Of a stretch of DNA of 64,000 nt, positions 1-8,610 are shown in pieces. Position numbers and translations under genes: made by a program. A model generated the notes under the pieces. It was not told where the DNA came from. It searched no databases and saw only the letters and a program-made list of their open reading frames with translations. Source of the DNA: Cryobacterium algoricola. Lineage in GTDB: Bacteria > Actinomycetota > Actinomycetes > Actinomycetales > Microbacteriaceae. The stretch spans positions 806,001-870,000 of the forward strand of contig NZ_SOFG01000004.1 in NCBI RefSeq assembly GCF_004402485.1, in the 5' to 3' direction. Position 1 is the first letter of the stretch. The number at the start of each line of letters is the position of its first letter.

Positions 1-148
1 ATTCGATGCTGGGATGCAGCCACGCGCCTCGACCGGGCAGAGTGGCGGTGTGATCCACCACGAGGTCCGAGTCTCGGGATACGAGCCTCAGTAAAGAGGC
101 ACGAGGAGCGCGCGAACGGCATCCAATGCACGTTCTAACGGGTTCCAT
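1..148 (-). CDS. ylxR: YlxR (DUF448) nucleic-acid-binding protein, partial
   Basis: This is the N-terminal 49 codons of a gene that runs off the left edge. The translation begins MEPVRTCIGCRSRAPR and continues to LPGRGAWLHPS, which matches the RTCIGC and GRGAWLH signatures of the YlxR family, small basic RNA-binding proteins normally encoded between nusA and infB. The ATG lies 8 bases after the nusA stop codon, and an AGGGGG ribosome-binding site overlaps that stop, so the two are almost certainly co-transcribed and translationally coupled. infB would be expected just beyond the window. Confidence 0.9.
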   Translation of the reverse strand, partial: MEPVRTCIGCRSRAPRASLLRLVSRDSDLVVDHTATLPGRGAWLHPSIE

Positions 149-156
149 CGTACCCC

Positions 157-1167
157 CTATTCCGAGTCCTCCAGGATGCTGTCCGGCTGGATGTCGATTT
201 TGGCGCCGGTCAGCTTGGCGGCGAGGCGGGCGTTCTGGCCCTCTTTGCCGATCGCGAGCGAGAGCTGGTAGTCGGGAACGAGGGCGCGGACGGCCTTGAT
301 CGACTGGTCGATCACGTAGGCGCTCGTCACCTTGGCCGGCGACAGGGCGCTCGCGACGAACGTCGCGAGGTCCGGAGAGTAGTCGACAATGTCGATCTTC
401 TCGTTGTTGAGCTCCGCTGTCACGGCGCGGACGCGCTGGCCGAGTTCGCCGATGCAGGCGCCCTTGGCGTTGACGCCGGGCTCGGTCGCGCGCACGGCCA
501 TCTTGGTGCGATGACCCGCCTCACGGGCGAGGGAGACGATCTCAACGACACCGCTCGCGATCTCGGGGACCTCGAGGGCGAACAGGCGCCGGACGAGGGA
601 CGGGTGGGTGCGCGACACGGTGATCTGCGGGCCCTTCAGGCCCTTGCCGACGGCCGTGACGTAGACCCGGATCCGGGCACCGTGCACGTAGGTTTCGCCG
701 GGGACCTGTTCTTCCGGCGGAAGGATCGCTTCGATCGTGCCGAGGTCGACGTGGATCATCCGCGGGTTCGGGCCCTGCTGGATGACGCCGGCGACGATCT
801 CGCCTTCGCGCCCCTTGAATTCTCCGAGCACTGCGTCGTCGGCCAGGTCGCGGAGACGCTGGTTGATGACCTGCTTCGCGGCGAAGGCCGCGATCCGGCC
901 GAAGTCGGTCGGGTTGTTGATCGCTTCGCCGATGACGTTGCCGTCTTCGTCGAGCTCTGGAACAAAAATGTCGACGTGGCCGGACTTGCGGTCGAGAACG
1001 ACACGCGCTTCCGGCTCTTCTTCGACGGCCTGCTTCGTTGTCTCACCCTGGTGGGTGTGCTTGACGTATGCCGTCAAGATCGCCTGCTCGATGATCTGCA
1101 CGAGTTCCTCGAAGGGAATCTCTTTCTCGCGCTCCAACTGCCGCAACACGCTGAGGTCGATGTCCAT
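157..1167 (-). CDS. nusA: Transcription termination/antitermination factor NusA
   Basis: NusA binds RNA polymerase and nascent RNA and modulates pausing, termination and antitermination. The 336-residue protein has the N-terminal polymerase-binding domain (about residues 1-105), an S1 domain (about 115-180, containing HVDLGTIEAILPPEEQ) and two KH domains marked by GACIGELGQRVRAV and AIGKEGQNARLAAKLTGAKI. It ends in a short acidic tail and lacks the C-terminal acidic repeats of enterobacterial NusA, as in other actinobacteria. The start is supported by GAGGAGG five bases upstream. In many actinobacteria rimP directly precedes nusA; here only about 135 bases, including a terminator, separate nusA from proS, so rimP is not at this site. 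Confidence 0.96.
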   Translation of the reverse strand: MDIDLSVLRQLEREKEIPFEELVQIIEQAILTAYVKHTHQGETTKQAVEEEPEARVVLDRKSGHVDIFVPELDEDGNVIGEAINNPTDFGRIAAFAAKQVINQRLRDLADDAVLGEFKGREGEIVAGVIQQGPNPRMIHVDLGTIEAILPPEEQVPGETYVHGARIRVYVTAVGKGLKGPQITVSRTHPSLVRRLFALEVPEIASGVVEIVSLAREAGHRTKMAVRATEPGVNAKGACIGELGQRVRAVTAELNNEKIDIVDYSPDLATFVASALSPAKVTSAYVIDQSIKAVRALVPDYQLSLAIGKEGQNARLAAKLTGAKIDIQPDSILEDSE

Positions 1168-1241
1168 GGCCGGCCTCCTCTATTCAGATTCTGCCGCCGC
1201 GAAACTGCGCAGCGGGCTGGTGTCTACGGTACCCGACGGAA

Positions 1242-1276
1242 CAGGCGCCCGTCACCCCGAAGGGGACGGGCGCCTG
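1242..1276 (-). terminator. Hairpin terminator after proS
   Basis: An 11-bp perfect outer stem (CAGGCGCCCGT/ACGGGCGCCTG), a two-base bulge and an inner CCCC/GGGG stem around a GAA loop lie between the proS stop and nusA. There is no clear U tract, as is common in high-GC actinobacteria. It separates proS transcription from nusA, whose promoter should lie in 1168-1241; I could not assign its hexamers. Confidence 0.75.
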
Positions 1277-1302
1277 TTTCAGACGGCGTTTCTGGGCGGT
1301 TC

Positions 1303-3066
1303 TCAGGCGAAGTGCGCGCCGAGGTTGTCCACGGCGCACTGGATGCGCTCTCCCGTGCGGCGGTCCCACAGCTCGACGATGCCGTCGACGGCTCCGCGTC
1401 CGACGATCACGATCTGCGGAACCCCGATCAGTTCGGCGTCGCCGAACTTGACGCCGGGCGAGACCTTGCGGCGGTCGTCGTAGAGCACCTCGCGGCCGGT
1501 GGCCTCGAGGGTCGCTGCCACCGCGGCCGCGGTCTCGAAGACGATCTCGTCGCGCCCTGCCGCGATCACGTGCACGTCGAACGGAGCGACCGACACGGGC
1601 CAGATCAGGCCCTTCGGGTCGTTGTTGAGCTCGGCGAGGAGCGCGAGGATGCGGGTGATCCCGATCCCGTACGAGCCCATCGTGACCGTGACGAGCTTCC
1701 CGTTCTCGTCGAGCACCTTGAGTCCGAGGGCTTCCGCATACTTGCGGCCGAGCTGGAAGACGTGGCCGATCTCGACGCCGCGCGCGAGCTCGACGGGGCC
1801 GGAGCCGTCGGGGGCCGGGTCGCCTGCCCGCACGTTCGCAACCTCTGCCGTGCCGTCGACGGCGAAGTCGCGCCCGGCGACGAGGCCGAAGACGTGGCGG
1901 CCGTTCTCGTTGGCTCCGGTGATCCACGCGGTGCCATCGACGACGCGGGGGTCGACGAGGTAGCGGATGCCGGTGGCCGACGTTTCGCCGAGCACGGCGC
2001 CGGCCGGGGCCCACGGTCCGATGTAGCCCGTGACGAGTCCGGGGTGCTTGGCGAGGTCGCCGGGGTTGGCCGCTTCGACCTCTGCGGGGGCGAAGACGAC
2101 CTCGGCGCGCTTGAGGTCCACGTCGCGGTCGCCGGGGACGCCGACGATGACGAGTTCGCGGGTGCCGTCGAGGTTGGTCAGGGCGAGCACGATGTTCTTG
2201 AGGGTGTCCGCCGCCGTCCACTCGCGACCGTCGGTGCGGGGGTGGTTCGCATTTGCGCTGTCGACGAGGGTCTGGATGGTCGGGGTGTCCGGGGTGTCGT
2301 GCACCTCGGCGGCCGGCAGCGCCGTCCAGTCGATGACCGGAGGGACCAGGGTCGTGAAGGCCTCGACGTTGGCGGCGTACCCGCCGGCCGAACGCACGAA
2401 GGTGTCTTCACCGATCGGGGTGGGGTGCAGGAACTCTTCGCTCCGGGATCCGCCCATCGCGCCGGCATCCGCCTTGACGATCACGTACTCGAGGCCGAGC
2501 CGGGTGAAGATGCGCTCGTAGGCGTCGCGCTGGGCCTGGTAGCTCAGGTCGAGGCCGGCGTCGGTGTAGTCGAAGGAGTACGCGTCCTTCATCGTGAACT
2601 CGCGGCCGCGCAGGAGGCCGGCGCGGGGGCGTGCCTCGTCGCGGTACTTGTCCTGGATCTGATAGATCGACAGCGGCAGGTCCTTGTAGCTGTTGTAGAG
2701 GTCCTTCACGAGCAGCGTGAAGACCTCCTCGTGGGTCGGCGCGAGCAGGAGGTCGCTGCCCTTGCGGTCCTGGAGGCGGAAGAGGCCGTCGCCGTACTCG
2801 TCCCAGCGGCCGGTGACCTCGTAGGGTTCGCGCGGGAGCAGGGCCGGGAAGTGCACCTCGAAGGCGCCGGATTCGGCCATCTCCTCGCGGACGATGGTCT
2901 CGATCTTGTTCTTGACGCGGAGGCCGATCGGCAGCCAGGCGAAGATGCCGGGGGCCTGGCGGCGGATGTAGCCGGCCCGGACCAGGAGGCGGTGGCTGGT
3001 GACCTCGGCATCCGAGGGGTCTTCGCGGAGGGTACGGAGGAAATAAGACGACAGACGTGTAGGCAC
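1303..3066 (-). CDS. proS: Prolyl-tRNA synthetase (bacterial type)
   Basis: This class II aminoacyl-tRNA synthetase charges tRNA-Pro. The 587-residue length is that of the bacterial-type enzyme with an inserted editing domain. Visible signatures are [17 protein letters not shown] near the N-terminus, TMKDAYSFD in the catalytic core, an insertion of roughly residues 225-400 corresponding to the YbaK-like Ala-tRNA-Pro editing domain, and the motif 3 region [17 protein letters not shown], followed by [15 protein letters not shown] at the start of the anticodon-binding domain. The GTG start sits six bases after a TAAAGT -10 hexamer, so the mRNA is probably leaderless. The gene stands alone between ispG and nusA. 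Confidence 0.96.
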   Translation of the reverse strand: MPTRLSSYFLRTLREDPSDAEVTSHRLLVRAGYIRRQAPGIFAWLPIGLRVKNKIETIVREEMAESGAFEVHFPALLPREPYEVTGRWDEYGDGLFRLQDRKGSDLLLAPTHEEVFTLLVKDLYNSYKDLPLSIYQIQDKYRDEARPRAGLLRGREFTMKDAYSFDYTDAGLDLSYQAQRDAYERIFTRLGLEYVIVKADAGAMGGSRSEEFLHPTPIGEDTFVRSAGGYAANVEAFTTLVPPVIDWTALPAAEVHDTPDTPTIQTLVDSANANHPRTDGREWTAADTLKNIVLALTNLDGTRELVIVGVPGDRDVDLKRAEVVFAPAEVEAANPGDLAKHPGLVTGYIGPWAPAGAVLGETSATGIRYLVDPRVVDGTAWITGANENGRHVFGLVAGRDFAVDGTAEVANVRAGDPAPDGSGPVELARGVEIGHVFQLGRKYAEALGLKVLDENGKLVTVTMGSYGIGITRILALLAELNNDPKGLIWPVSVAPFDVHVIAAGRDEIVFETAAAVAATLEATGREVLYDDRRKVSPGVKFGDAELIGVPQIVIVGRGAVDGIVELWDRRTGERIQCAVDNLGAHFA

Positions 3067-3072
3067 CCCCCT

Positions 3073-3078
3073 ACTTTA
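3073..3078 (-). promoter_or_regulatory. -10 element of a leaderless proS promoter
   Basis: TAAAGT is followed by six bases (AGGGGG) and the GTG start, placing the expected transcription start on or next to the start codon. The -35 region would overlap the left arm of the palindromic repeat at 3098-3159. Confidence 0.55.
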
Positions 3079-3097
3079 CGACGCGCGCCGGATACGA

Positions 3098-3159
3098 CTG
3101 TTGCCGTTACGGACAACTGCGACCGGCAGAGCAGGCACAGTTGTCCGGAACGGCAACAG
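3098..3159. repeat. Palindromic intergenic repeat, copy A of a 59-nt family
   Basis: Two 22-base arms (3098-3119 and 3138-3159) are inverted complements with one mismatch, around an 18-base loop. The core 3100-3158 aligns without gaps to 17745-17803, with 47 of 59 positions identical by hand count. It lies between the ispG stop and the proS promoter, so it could end ispG transcription and also touch proS control. Confidence 0.8.
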
Positions 3160-3198
3160 TTGGCGGGGATTGGGGCGGGCGGGCGGGCCCGCGCGGGG

Positions 3199-4356
3199 CT
3201 ACCGGGTGATCGTGACGACGGGGGCTCCCAGGGAGTCCTCGGAGGGCGGCATCTCGGCGGCGAGGCGGTTGGCCTCTTCGATCAGGGTCGCGACGATCTC
3301 GGACTCCGGCACGGTCTTGATGACCTCGCCGCGAACGAAGATCTGACCCTTGCCGTTGCCGGATGCGACACCGAGGTCGGCGTCGCGGGCCTCGCCGGGT
3401 CCATTGACGACGCAGCCCATCACGGCGACGCGCAGGGGCACGGTCATGCCCTCGAGACCGTCGGTGACGTCGTTGGCGAGCTTGTAGACATCCACCTGGG
3501 CGCGGCCGCAGCTCGGGCAGGAGACGATCTCGAGCTTGCGCTCGCGGAGGTTGAGCGACTGCAGGATCTGCAGGCCGACCTTGACCTCTTCCGCGGGCGG
3601 TGCGCTCAGCGAGACGCGGATGGTGTCGCCGATTCCCTCGCCGAGCAGGATGCCGAAGGCCGTCGCGCTCTTGATGGTGCCCTGGAAGGACGGGCCGGCC
3701 TCGGTGACGCCGAGGTGCAGGGGCCAGTCGCCGCGTTCCGCGAGAAGGCGGTACGCCTTGACCATGATCACGGGGTCGTTGTGCTTGACCGAGATCTTGA
3801 AGTCGTGGAAATCGTGTTCCTCGAAAAGGCTGGCCTCCCAGACGGCGCTCTCGACGAGCGCCTCCGGGGTGGCCTTGCCGTACTTCTGCATAATGCTCGG
3901 CTCGAGGGAACCCGCGTTGACGCCGATCCGGATCGAGACGCCGGCGGCCTTGGCCGCTGCGGCGATCTTGCCGACCTGGTCGTCGAACTTGCGGATGTTG
4001 CCCGGGTTGACCCGCACGCCGGCGCAGCCCGCGTCGATCGCCGCGAAGACATAGCTCGGCTGGAAGTGGATGTCCGCGATCACAGGGATCTGGCTCTTCT
4101 TCGCGATGATCGGCAGGGCCTCTGCGTCGTCACGGCTCGGGACGGCGACACGCACGATGTCGCATCCGCTCGCCGTGAGTTCGGCGATCTGCTGCAGGGT
4201 GCCGTTGATGTTGGTGGTCGGAGTCGTCGTCATCGACTGGACGCTCACTCGGGCGTCACCGCCGACGAGGACTTTGCCGACCTTGATCTGCCGGCTCTTG
4301 CGCCGGGGAGCGAGGATTTCAGGTACTTTGGGCATTCCCAAATTGATTGCAGCCAC
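3199..4356 (-). CDS. ispG: 4-hydroxy-3-methylbut-2-enyl diphosphate synthase (IspG/GcpE)
   Basis: IspG reduces methylerythritol cyclodiphosphate to HMBPP in the MEP isoprenoid pathway, using a [4Fe-4S] cluster. The 385-residue protein has the TIM-barrel part (about residues 20-260; [33 protein letters not shown]) and the C-terminal Fe-S domain with C280PSC283 and G-C315-VVNGPGE322, giving the three cluster cysteines and the conserved glutamate ligand. The GTG start follows a TAAGAT hexamer by six bases, indicating a leaderless transcript. With rip1 and dxr upstream it belongs to the dxr-rip1-ispG neighbourhood known from mycobacteria, here interrupted by inserted genes. Confidence 0.97.
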   Translation of the reverse strand: MAAINLGMPKVPEILAPRRKSRQIKVGKVLVGGDARVSVQSMTTTPTTNINGTLQQIAELTASGCDIVRVAVPSRDDAEALPIIAKKSQIPVIADIHFQPSYVFAAIDAGCAGVRVNPGNIRKFDDQVGKIAAAAKAAGVSIRIGVNAGSLEPSIMQKYGKATPEALVESAVWEASLFEEHDFHDFKISVKHNDPVIMVKAYRLLAERGDWPLHLGVTEAGPSFQGTIKSATAFGILLGEGIGDTIRVSLSAPPAEEVKVGLQILQSLNLRERKLEIVSCPSCGRAQVDVYKLANDVTDGLEGMTVPLRVAVMGCVVNGPGEARDADLGVASGNGKGQIFVRGEVIKTVPESEIVATLIEEANRLAAEMPPSEDSLGAPVVTITR

Positions 4357-4362
4357 GCGAAT

Positions 4363-4368
4363 ATCTTA
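4363..4368 (-). promoter_or_regulatory. -10 element of a leaderless ispG promoter
   Basis: TAAGAT plus six bases (ATTCGC) then the GTG start. I see no convincing -35 hexamer. Confidence 0.55.
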
Positions 4369-4397
4369 GGTGCCAGAACTGGGCGGATGCCCGGCCC

Positions 4398-4500
4398 GGG
4401 CTATTTCCGCACCGAACGCGAGCGCGGGTGTTGCGCCGGTGCGCGGGTGGTGGACCACCCGCGCAGCGGCGCAACTCCCGCGTTCGGCGAAATGCAGCCC
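4398..4500. terminator. Long imperfect palindrome after the SHOCT-protein gene
   Basis: About 100 bases form one long imperfect hairpin centred near 4452. The inner stem TGCGCGGGTGGT/ACCACCCGCGCA is perfect; outside it GGCGCAAC, CCCGCG, GTTCGG and GGGCT pair with their complements through small bulges. It starts two bases beyond the stop of the SHOCT gene and ends near the ispG promoter, so it probably acts as a terminator, though it is much longer than a usual one. Confidence 0.65.
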
Positions 4501-4501
4501 G

Positions 4502-4870
4502 TTACTGGGGCGGGAGCGGCGCGCCGGGGGCGGGGTCTGCGCGATTGGCGCGGAGCACCTCGAGGCGGGCACGGTACTCGACCTCGTCGATGTCACCCTG
4601 GGCGAAGCGCTCGGCGAGGGTCTTCTCGGCGCTCCGGGTGCCGTCGGCCTGCCCGGCCTGGGCCGCCTGCCACGCCTGCCAGCCGGGGTGACCGGAAAAG
4701 CCGGGTCCGCCGTGCCGACGCCAGCGCCGGCCGAGGATGGCGAAGAGGGTGACCACGAGGAGAAGGCCGAAGAACGGGATCAGGAAGAACAACCAGACCG
4801 GCCCGCCGCCCCAGCCCGGGCCATAGCCCATGTGGGTGGCGAACCCGGTGAGAACTGCTGTCGAGAGCAT
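4502..4870 (-). CDS. Small membrane protein with C-terminal SHOCT domain
   Basis: The predicted 122-residue protein has a glycine-rich N-terminus (MGYGPGWGGG), one transmembrane segment (VWLFFLIPFFGLLLVVTLFA), a basic cytoplasmic segment and a C-terminal SHOCT-like helical motif (EKTLAERFAQGDIDEVEYRARLEVLR). SHOCT domains are short oligomerisation modules often at the C-terminus of small membrane proteins; no enzymatic role is known. I placed the start at the ATG giving MLSTAVLTGF; an upstream in-frame extension to 5008 lacks a ribosome-binding site. It follows a two-component system on the same strand by about 134 bases and may be one of its targets, which is inference. Confidence 0.7.
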   Translation of the reverse strand: MLSTAVLTGFATHMGYGPGWGGGPVWLFFLIPFFGLLLVVTLFAILGRRWRRHGGPGFSGHPGWQAWQAAQAGQADGTRSAEKTLAERFAQGDIDEVEYRARLEVLRANRADPAPGAPLPPQ

Positions 4871-5004
4871 GGAGAATCCAATCTGTGTGAGGACTCCCGG
4901 CACGGGAGCCTCGGTGGGAAGAACCGATGATCCGATTCTTCCCGGCGGTGCTTCGCGGGGCATCGGCCCGGTGGAGTCACCTCGACTACTCCCCCGGGTG
5001 CAGG

Positions 5005-5664
5005 TCACCAGCCGTCGCTGACGAGTCCCGACTCGTAGGCGAGGATCACCAGTTGCACGCGGTCGCGCGCGGCGAGCTTCGACATGATCCGCGACACGTG
5101 GGTCTTCGCGGTGAGGGGGCTGAGGAACAGCCGCACGCCGATCTCGGTGTTGGTGAGTCCCCGGCCGACGAGCGCGAGCACCTCACGTTCCCGGTCGGTG
5201 AGCACGGCGAGCGCTGCCGGATCGCTCGGCCGCCGCAGCCCGGTCTCGAGCCGGGTGAGCAGTCGCCGGGTCACGCCGGGCGAGAGCAGCGCGTCCCCGG
5301 CCGCGGCGACCCGCACCGCCCGGATCAGTTCGGTCGGTTCGGTGTCCTTGACCAGGAAGCCGCTCGCGCCGGCCCTGATCGCCTGGACGACGTACTCGTC
5401 GAGTTCGAAGGTCGTCACGATCACGATGTGGGTTCCGGCGAGCTCGGGGTTGCCGGCGATCTGCTCGGTCGCCCAGAGTCCGTCGCCGCCGGGCATCCGG
5501 ATGTCCATCAGTACGACGTCGGGCCGGAGCCGGGTGACCTGCTCAACGGCTTCCGCGCCCGTCGCCGCGTCCGCGACGACCTCGAGGTCCGGCTCGGACT
5601 CGAGCAGGGAGCGGAAGCCGGCCCGGATCAGTTGCTGGTCGTCGGCGACGACGACGCGGATCAC
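5005..5664 (-). CDS. NarL/LuxR-family two-component response regulator
   Basis: The 219-residue protein has an N-terminal receiver domain with the acidic pair D8/D9, phospho-acceptor D54 in VVLMDIRMPG and the conserved lysine in FLVKDTEP, then a LuxR-type helix-turn-helix (about 150-215; LTDREREVLALVGRGLTNTEIG). It overlaps the upstream histidine kinase by four bases (ATGA), so the two are translationally coupled partners. The signal and targets cannot be read from sequence; the small SHOCT membrane protein downstream is a possible target. Confidence 0.92.
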   Translation of the reverse strand: MIRVVVADDQQLIRAGFRSLLESEPDLEVVADAATGAEAVEQVTRLRPDVVLMDIRMPGGDGLWATEQIAGNPELAGTHIVIVTTFELDEYVVQAIRAGASGFLVKDTEPTELIRAVRVAAAGDALLSPGVTRRLLTRLETGLRRPSDPAALAVLTDREREVLALVGRGLTNTEIGVRLFLSPLTAKTHVSRIMSKLAARDRVQLVILAYESGLVSDGW

Positions 5665-6935
5665 CGCATCCTCCGCACGGGAAGGCGCGCCTCGACGAGG
5701 AACCCGCCCGGCGACGGCCGTTCGACGCGCAGGCTCCCGCCGAGGAGTTCCGCGCGTTCGCGCATGCCGAGCAGGCCGCCGCCGGGAACGATGGCCGGGT
5801 CGAGCGGCTCGGTCGAGCCCTCGTCGGTCACCGTGAGCACGGCGTAACCGTCGTCGAGCTCGAGCCGGACGGTCGCTGACCGGGTCTGCGAGTGCCGCAG
5901 CACGTTGGTGAGGGACTCCTGGCAGATCCGAAAGAGCGCGAGCTGGGTGGCGGCGGTCGTGGCGTCCATCACGGGCTGCAGCTGTGCGATGAGCTCGACG
6001 TGCAGCCCCTGGGCGCTGTACGAGTCGATCAGGGCGGGAAGCCGCGACAGGTCGGGCTCGGGGGTGAGCGGCACGGCACCCCCGGCACTCTCACCGCTCT
6101 CCGCCTCGGTGTCGGAGCGCAGGATGCCGAGCACCGTGCGTACCTCATCGAGGGCGGTCTTGCTCGTGAGCTTGATGTTCGCGAGGGCCTCCGCCGCCTT
6201 CGCGGGCTGGCTGTCGATGAGGTGCAGTCCGACTCCGGCCTGCACGTTGATCAGGGACAACGAATGCGCGAGCACGTCGTGCAGTTCCCGCGCGATGCGC
6301 ACCCGCTCGCGCTGTTCCGCGGACTGGCGGCGGGCATCCGCTCGGCGGCGCAGCTCACGGATCTGCTCGCGCCGGGTGCGCACCCATTCTCCGATCGCGC
6401 AGAGCACGGCGAGGGCGACGGTCGTGATCGCGATGCGGGCGGGCGGAAGCGGGACTCCGAGCGTGCCGGCGAGCGCGATGGTTGTCGCCCAGGCCACGGC
6501 AACGGATGCGTAGACCCAGACCCGCGCGCCGCGCACGATCCCGAGCACGATCGCGAAGGCCAGGGCCACGTAGGGCAGGCCGATGTCCGGGCGGAGCAGG
6601 ATGAGCGCGCCGGCCGCAGCGGCGCACACGGCCGCAACCGGGCCGGGGAAGCGGCGGGCGCCGAGGAGGGCGATCGGACCGATCAGGGCGAGGGCGACCG
6701 CGAGGAACCAGCCGGGCCGGGGCGCGCCGAGTTCACCGCCGAGATCATGCCCGGCGTGGCCGAAGTCGCGGCCGTAGCGGGCGAGCACGACGGTCGCGGG
6801 AACCTGGACGAGGAACGAGAAGATCGCGGGGAAGCGCACCCGGCCCCTGCGTGGCATTCGGTTACCGAAGTCGGCAACGGGAAGCGCGCGGTCGTGGTCG
6901 AACCACGGCGCATCGGTATCCCAGTGTGGTGGCAT
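5661..6935 (-). CDS. Sensor histidine kinase (HisKA_3 family)
   Basis: This 424-residue membrane kinase has four to six hydrophobic segments between residues 40 and 185, a short coiled region, and a dimerisation/phospho-acceptor motif ERVRIARELHDVLAHSLS with H219 as the likely phosphorylated histidine. The C-terminal ATPase domain ends with GGGLLGMRERAELLGGSL. There is no large extracytoplasmic loop, so it probably senses a membrane or intramembrane signal. A TAGCAT hexamer six bases before the ATG indicates leaderless transcription of the kinase-regulator pair. The pair sits between rip1 and ispG. Confidence 0.92.
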   Translation of the reverse strand: MPPHWDTDAPWFDHDRALPVADFGNRMPRRGRVRFPAIFSFLVQVPATVVLARYGRDFGHAGHDLGGELGAPRPGWFLAVALALIGPIALLGARRFPGPVAAVCAAAAGALILLRPDIGLPYVALAFAIVLGIVRGARVWVYASVAVAWATTIALAGTLGVPLPPARIAITTVALAVLCAIGEWVRTRREQIRELRRRADARRQSAEQRERVRIARELHDVLAHSLSLINVQAGVGLHLIDSQPAKAAEALANIKLTSKTALDEVRTVLGILRSDTEAESGESAGGAVPLTPEPDLSRLPALIDSYSAQGLHVELIAQLQPVMDATTAATQLALFRICQESLTNVLRHSQTRSATVRLELDDGYAVLTVTDEGSTEPLDPAIVPGGGLLGMRERAELLGGSLRVERPSPGGFLVEARLPVRRMR

Positions 6936-6941
6936 ATTCCG

Positions 6942-6947
6942 ATGCTA
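6942..6947 (-). promoter_or_regulatory. -10 element of a leaderless kinase-regulator promoter
   Basis: TAGCAT plus six bases (CGGAAT) then the ATG of the histidine kinase. Confidence 0.5.
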
Positions 6948-7027
6948 CGTGCCGGAGCGACCACCGGCATCCGCCCCCGGGAGTACGTACCGGCGCGCAC
7001 TCTGGCCCTGGGCGATGTCGCGAGTGT

Positions 7028-7081
7028 CACCTTTCCGGTCGAGAGTGCCTCGCGGAAAGGTCACTCTCGACCGGAAAGGTG
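7028..7081. terminator. Perfect 20-bp inverted repeat after rip1
   Basis: The arms CACCTTTCCGGTCGAGAGTG (7028-7047) and 7062-7081 are perfect inverted complements around a 14-base loop. The loop itself ends in GGAAAGGT and could pair with the left arm instead (a GAGTG-CACCTTTCCG unit against CGGAAAGGT-CACTC), so two mutually exclusive hairpins are possible. It lies 9 bases beyond the rip1 stop and is probably its terminator. Confidence 0.75.
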
Positions 7082-7090
7082 TCCGGGGTT

Positions 7091-8515
7091 TCAGCCGAAG
7101 AGGTTGATCGGCTTGACGATGTCGGCGTAGATGAGCAGGAGGCTCATGCCGCCGAGCACGATGACGACCGCGAAGGTGAGCGGCATCAGCCTGGCCATGT
7201 CGACCGGGCCCGGATCCTTGCGCTTGAAGAGCTTCGCGACCCGGCGGCGCAGGCCCTCCCAGAGTGCGCCCGCGACGTGGCCGCCGTCGAGCGGCATCAG
7301 CGGGATCAGGTTGAACACAAACAGGGCAACGTTGAGCGAGGCGAGCAGGCCGATCAGGCTCGCGGCCTTGCTCGCGATGGGGATGGTGTTGATGCTCGCG
7401 ATCTCGCCGGCGACGCGGCCGACGCCGACGACGCTGATCGGACCGTTCGGGTCGCGCTCGCCGGGACCGAAGGCGGCGTTGACGATGTCGACCATCCGTT
7501 GGGGGAGGTTCAGGATCATGTGCACGACGGCGCCGATGTTGTCTCCGACGGCGGGGAGCACGGCCGTGACGGGCTGTTGGACGAGTTCGCCTGCCGGGCC
7601 GATGCCGACGAAGCCGACCTCCTGGGTGACGGCCGTGCCGTCGGCATCCGTCGTCACCTTGCCTGCGGAGTCGAGCACGTACCGTTCGGTCAGTTTGGGG
7701 GTGATCGTGAGGTTCACGTCGGTTCCGGCGCGGTCGACGACGACGGCGAGCGGGGTGCCTGGCGAGCTGCGGATGATCCCGGTGGACTGCTCCCAGCTCG
7801 TGATCGCGGTGCCGTCGATGCTCACGAGGCGATCGCCGGGCTGCAGGCCGGCCGCGGCGCCCGGGGACTTCTCGTCGGTTGCGCCACAGGCCGTCTGGGT
7901 GCTCGAGGCCGGGAGGACGCACGCGGACACGCTGCCGACCGTTGTGCTCGCCTGCGCGGTTCCGAAGCCCATCAGGAGCACGGCGAAGAGCAAGACCGCG
8001 ATCAGCAGGTTCATGGTCGGGCCGCCGAGCATGATGATGATGCGCTTCCACACAGCCAGGCGGTAGAAGGCGCGGTGTTCCTCGCCGGCGCCGATCGTGT
8101 CGGCGCTCGACTGGCGGGCGTCCTCGACGAGGCTCGTCAGGGCGCCTGGCCTCTTCGCGTTCGGGTCCTGGAGGTTCGGGTCCTGGGCGGTCTGGTCCTG
8201 GGCGGGAGCGCCCTCCTGCACCAGCTGGTTGAAGAAGCCCGTGCTGTTGGGGTGGGGCTTCTCACCGGGCTTCGCGGGCGGGAACATGCCGATCATGGAG
8301 ATATATCCGCCGAGGGGAATGGCCTTCACGCCGTATTCGGTTTCGCCCTTGCGGCGCGACCACAGCGTGGGGCCGAAGCCGATCATGTACTGGGTGACCT
8401 TGACGCCGAAGGCCTTCGCCGGCAGCAGGTGGCCGATTTCGTGCAGGCCGATGGACAGGGCGAGTCCGATGACGACGATGACGACGCCCAAGATATACAG
8501 CAGCACGGTTTCCAC
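7091..8515 (-). CDS. rip1: Site-2 zinc metalloprotease (RIP, M50 family)
   Basis: This intramembrane protease cleaves membrane-bound anti-sigma factors or similar substrates within the bilayer. The 474-residue protein has the first transmembrane helix with zinc motif H25-E26-I-G-H29, an N-terminal loop, a second helix (MNLLIAVLLFAVLLMGF), a PDZ domain (SPGAAAGLQPGDRLVSIDGT), and a late helix with the second metal motif MPLDGGHVAGAL. In actinobacteria it is typically adjacent to dxr and ispG; here dxr is about 2.9 kb upstream across three opposite-strand genes. The GTG start follows TAATCT by six bases, suggesting a leaderless mRNA. Substrates are not evident from the sequence. Confidence 0.93.
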   Translation of the reverse strand: METVLLYILGVVIVVIGLALSIGLHEIGHLLPAKAFGVKVTQYMIGFGPTLWSRRKGETEYGVKAIPLGGYISMIGMFPPAKPGEKPHPNSTGFFNQLVQEGAPAQDQTAQDPNLQDPNAKRPGALTSLVEDARQSSADTIGAGEEHRAFYRLAVWKRIIIMLGGPTMNLLIAVLLFAVLLMGFGTAQASTTVGSVSACVLPASSTQTACGATDEKSPGAAAGLQPGDRLVSIDGTAITSWEQSTGIIRSSPGTPLAVVVDRAGTDVNLTITPKLTERYVLDSAGKVTTDADGTAVTQEVGFVGIGPAGELVQQPVTAVLPAVGDNIGAVVHMILNLPQRMVDIVNAAFGPGERDPNGPISVVGVGRVAGEIASINTIPIASKAASLIGLLASLNVALFVFNLIPLMPLDGGHVAGALWEGLRRRVAKLFKRKDPGPVDMARLMPLTFAVVIVLGGMSLLLIYADIVKPINLFG

Positions 8516-8521
8516 AGTCGT

Positions 8522-8527
8522 AGATTA
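8522..8527 (-). promoter_or_regulatory. -10 element of a leaderless rip1 promoter
   Basis: TAATCT plus six bases (ACGACT) then the GTG start of rip1. Confidence 0.5.
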
Positions 8528-8538
8528 CTCACCCCAAG

Positions 8539-8567
8539 CTGACAGGCCGCTGGCGGTTCGCTATGCG
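8539..8567 (+). promoter_or_regulatory. Promoter of the kinase-lipoprotein operon
   Basis: CTGACA (8539-8544), a 17-base spacer and TATGCG (8562-8567) form a good vegetative-type promoter. The -10 contains the ATG at 8563, so transcription would start near 8574, downstream of that ATG, and the ATG cannot serve as the start codon for this transcript. Confidence 0.6.
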
Positions 8568-8610
8568 GGATGTGGTTTGCTTGGGTACCGAACCCGAAAG
8601 GAGTCTCCTC

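Noticed and set aside
1168..1241. Short frame ending SFAAAESE before nusA considered as a rimP remnant
   Set aside because: Too short and without similarity to RimP; kept only as a comment on the missing rimP.
511..4752. A 1413-codon open frame on the plus strand
   Set aside because: It lies antisense to nusA, proS and ispG, all clearly identified, and its translation is Asp/Gly/Val-rich with no recognisable domain. Long antisense frames are expected in high-GC DNA.
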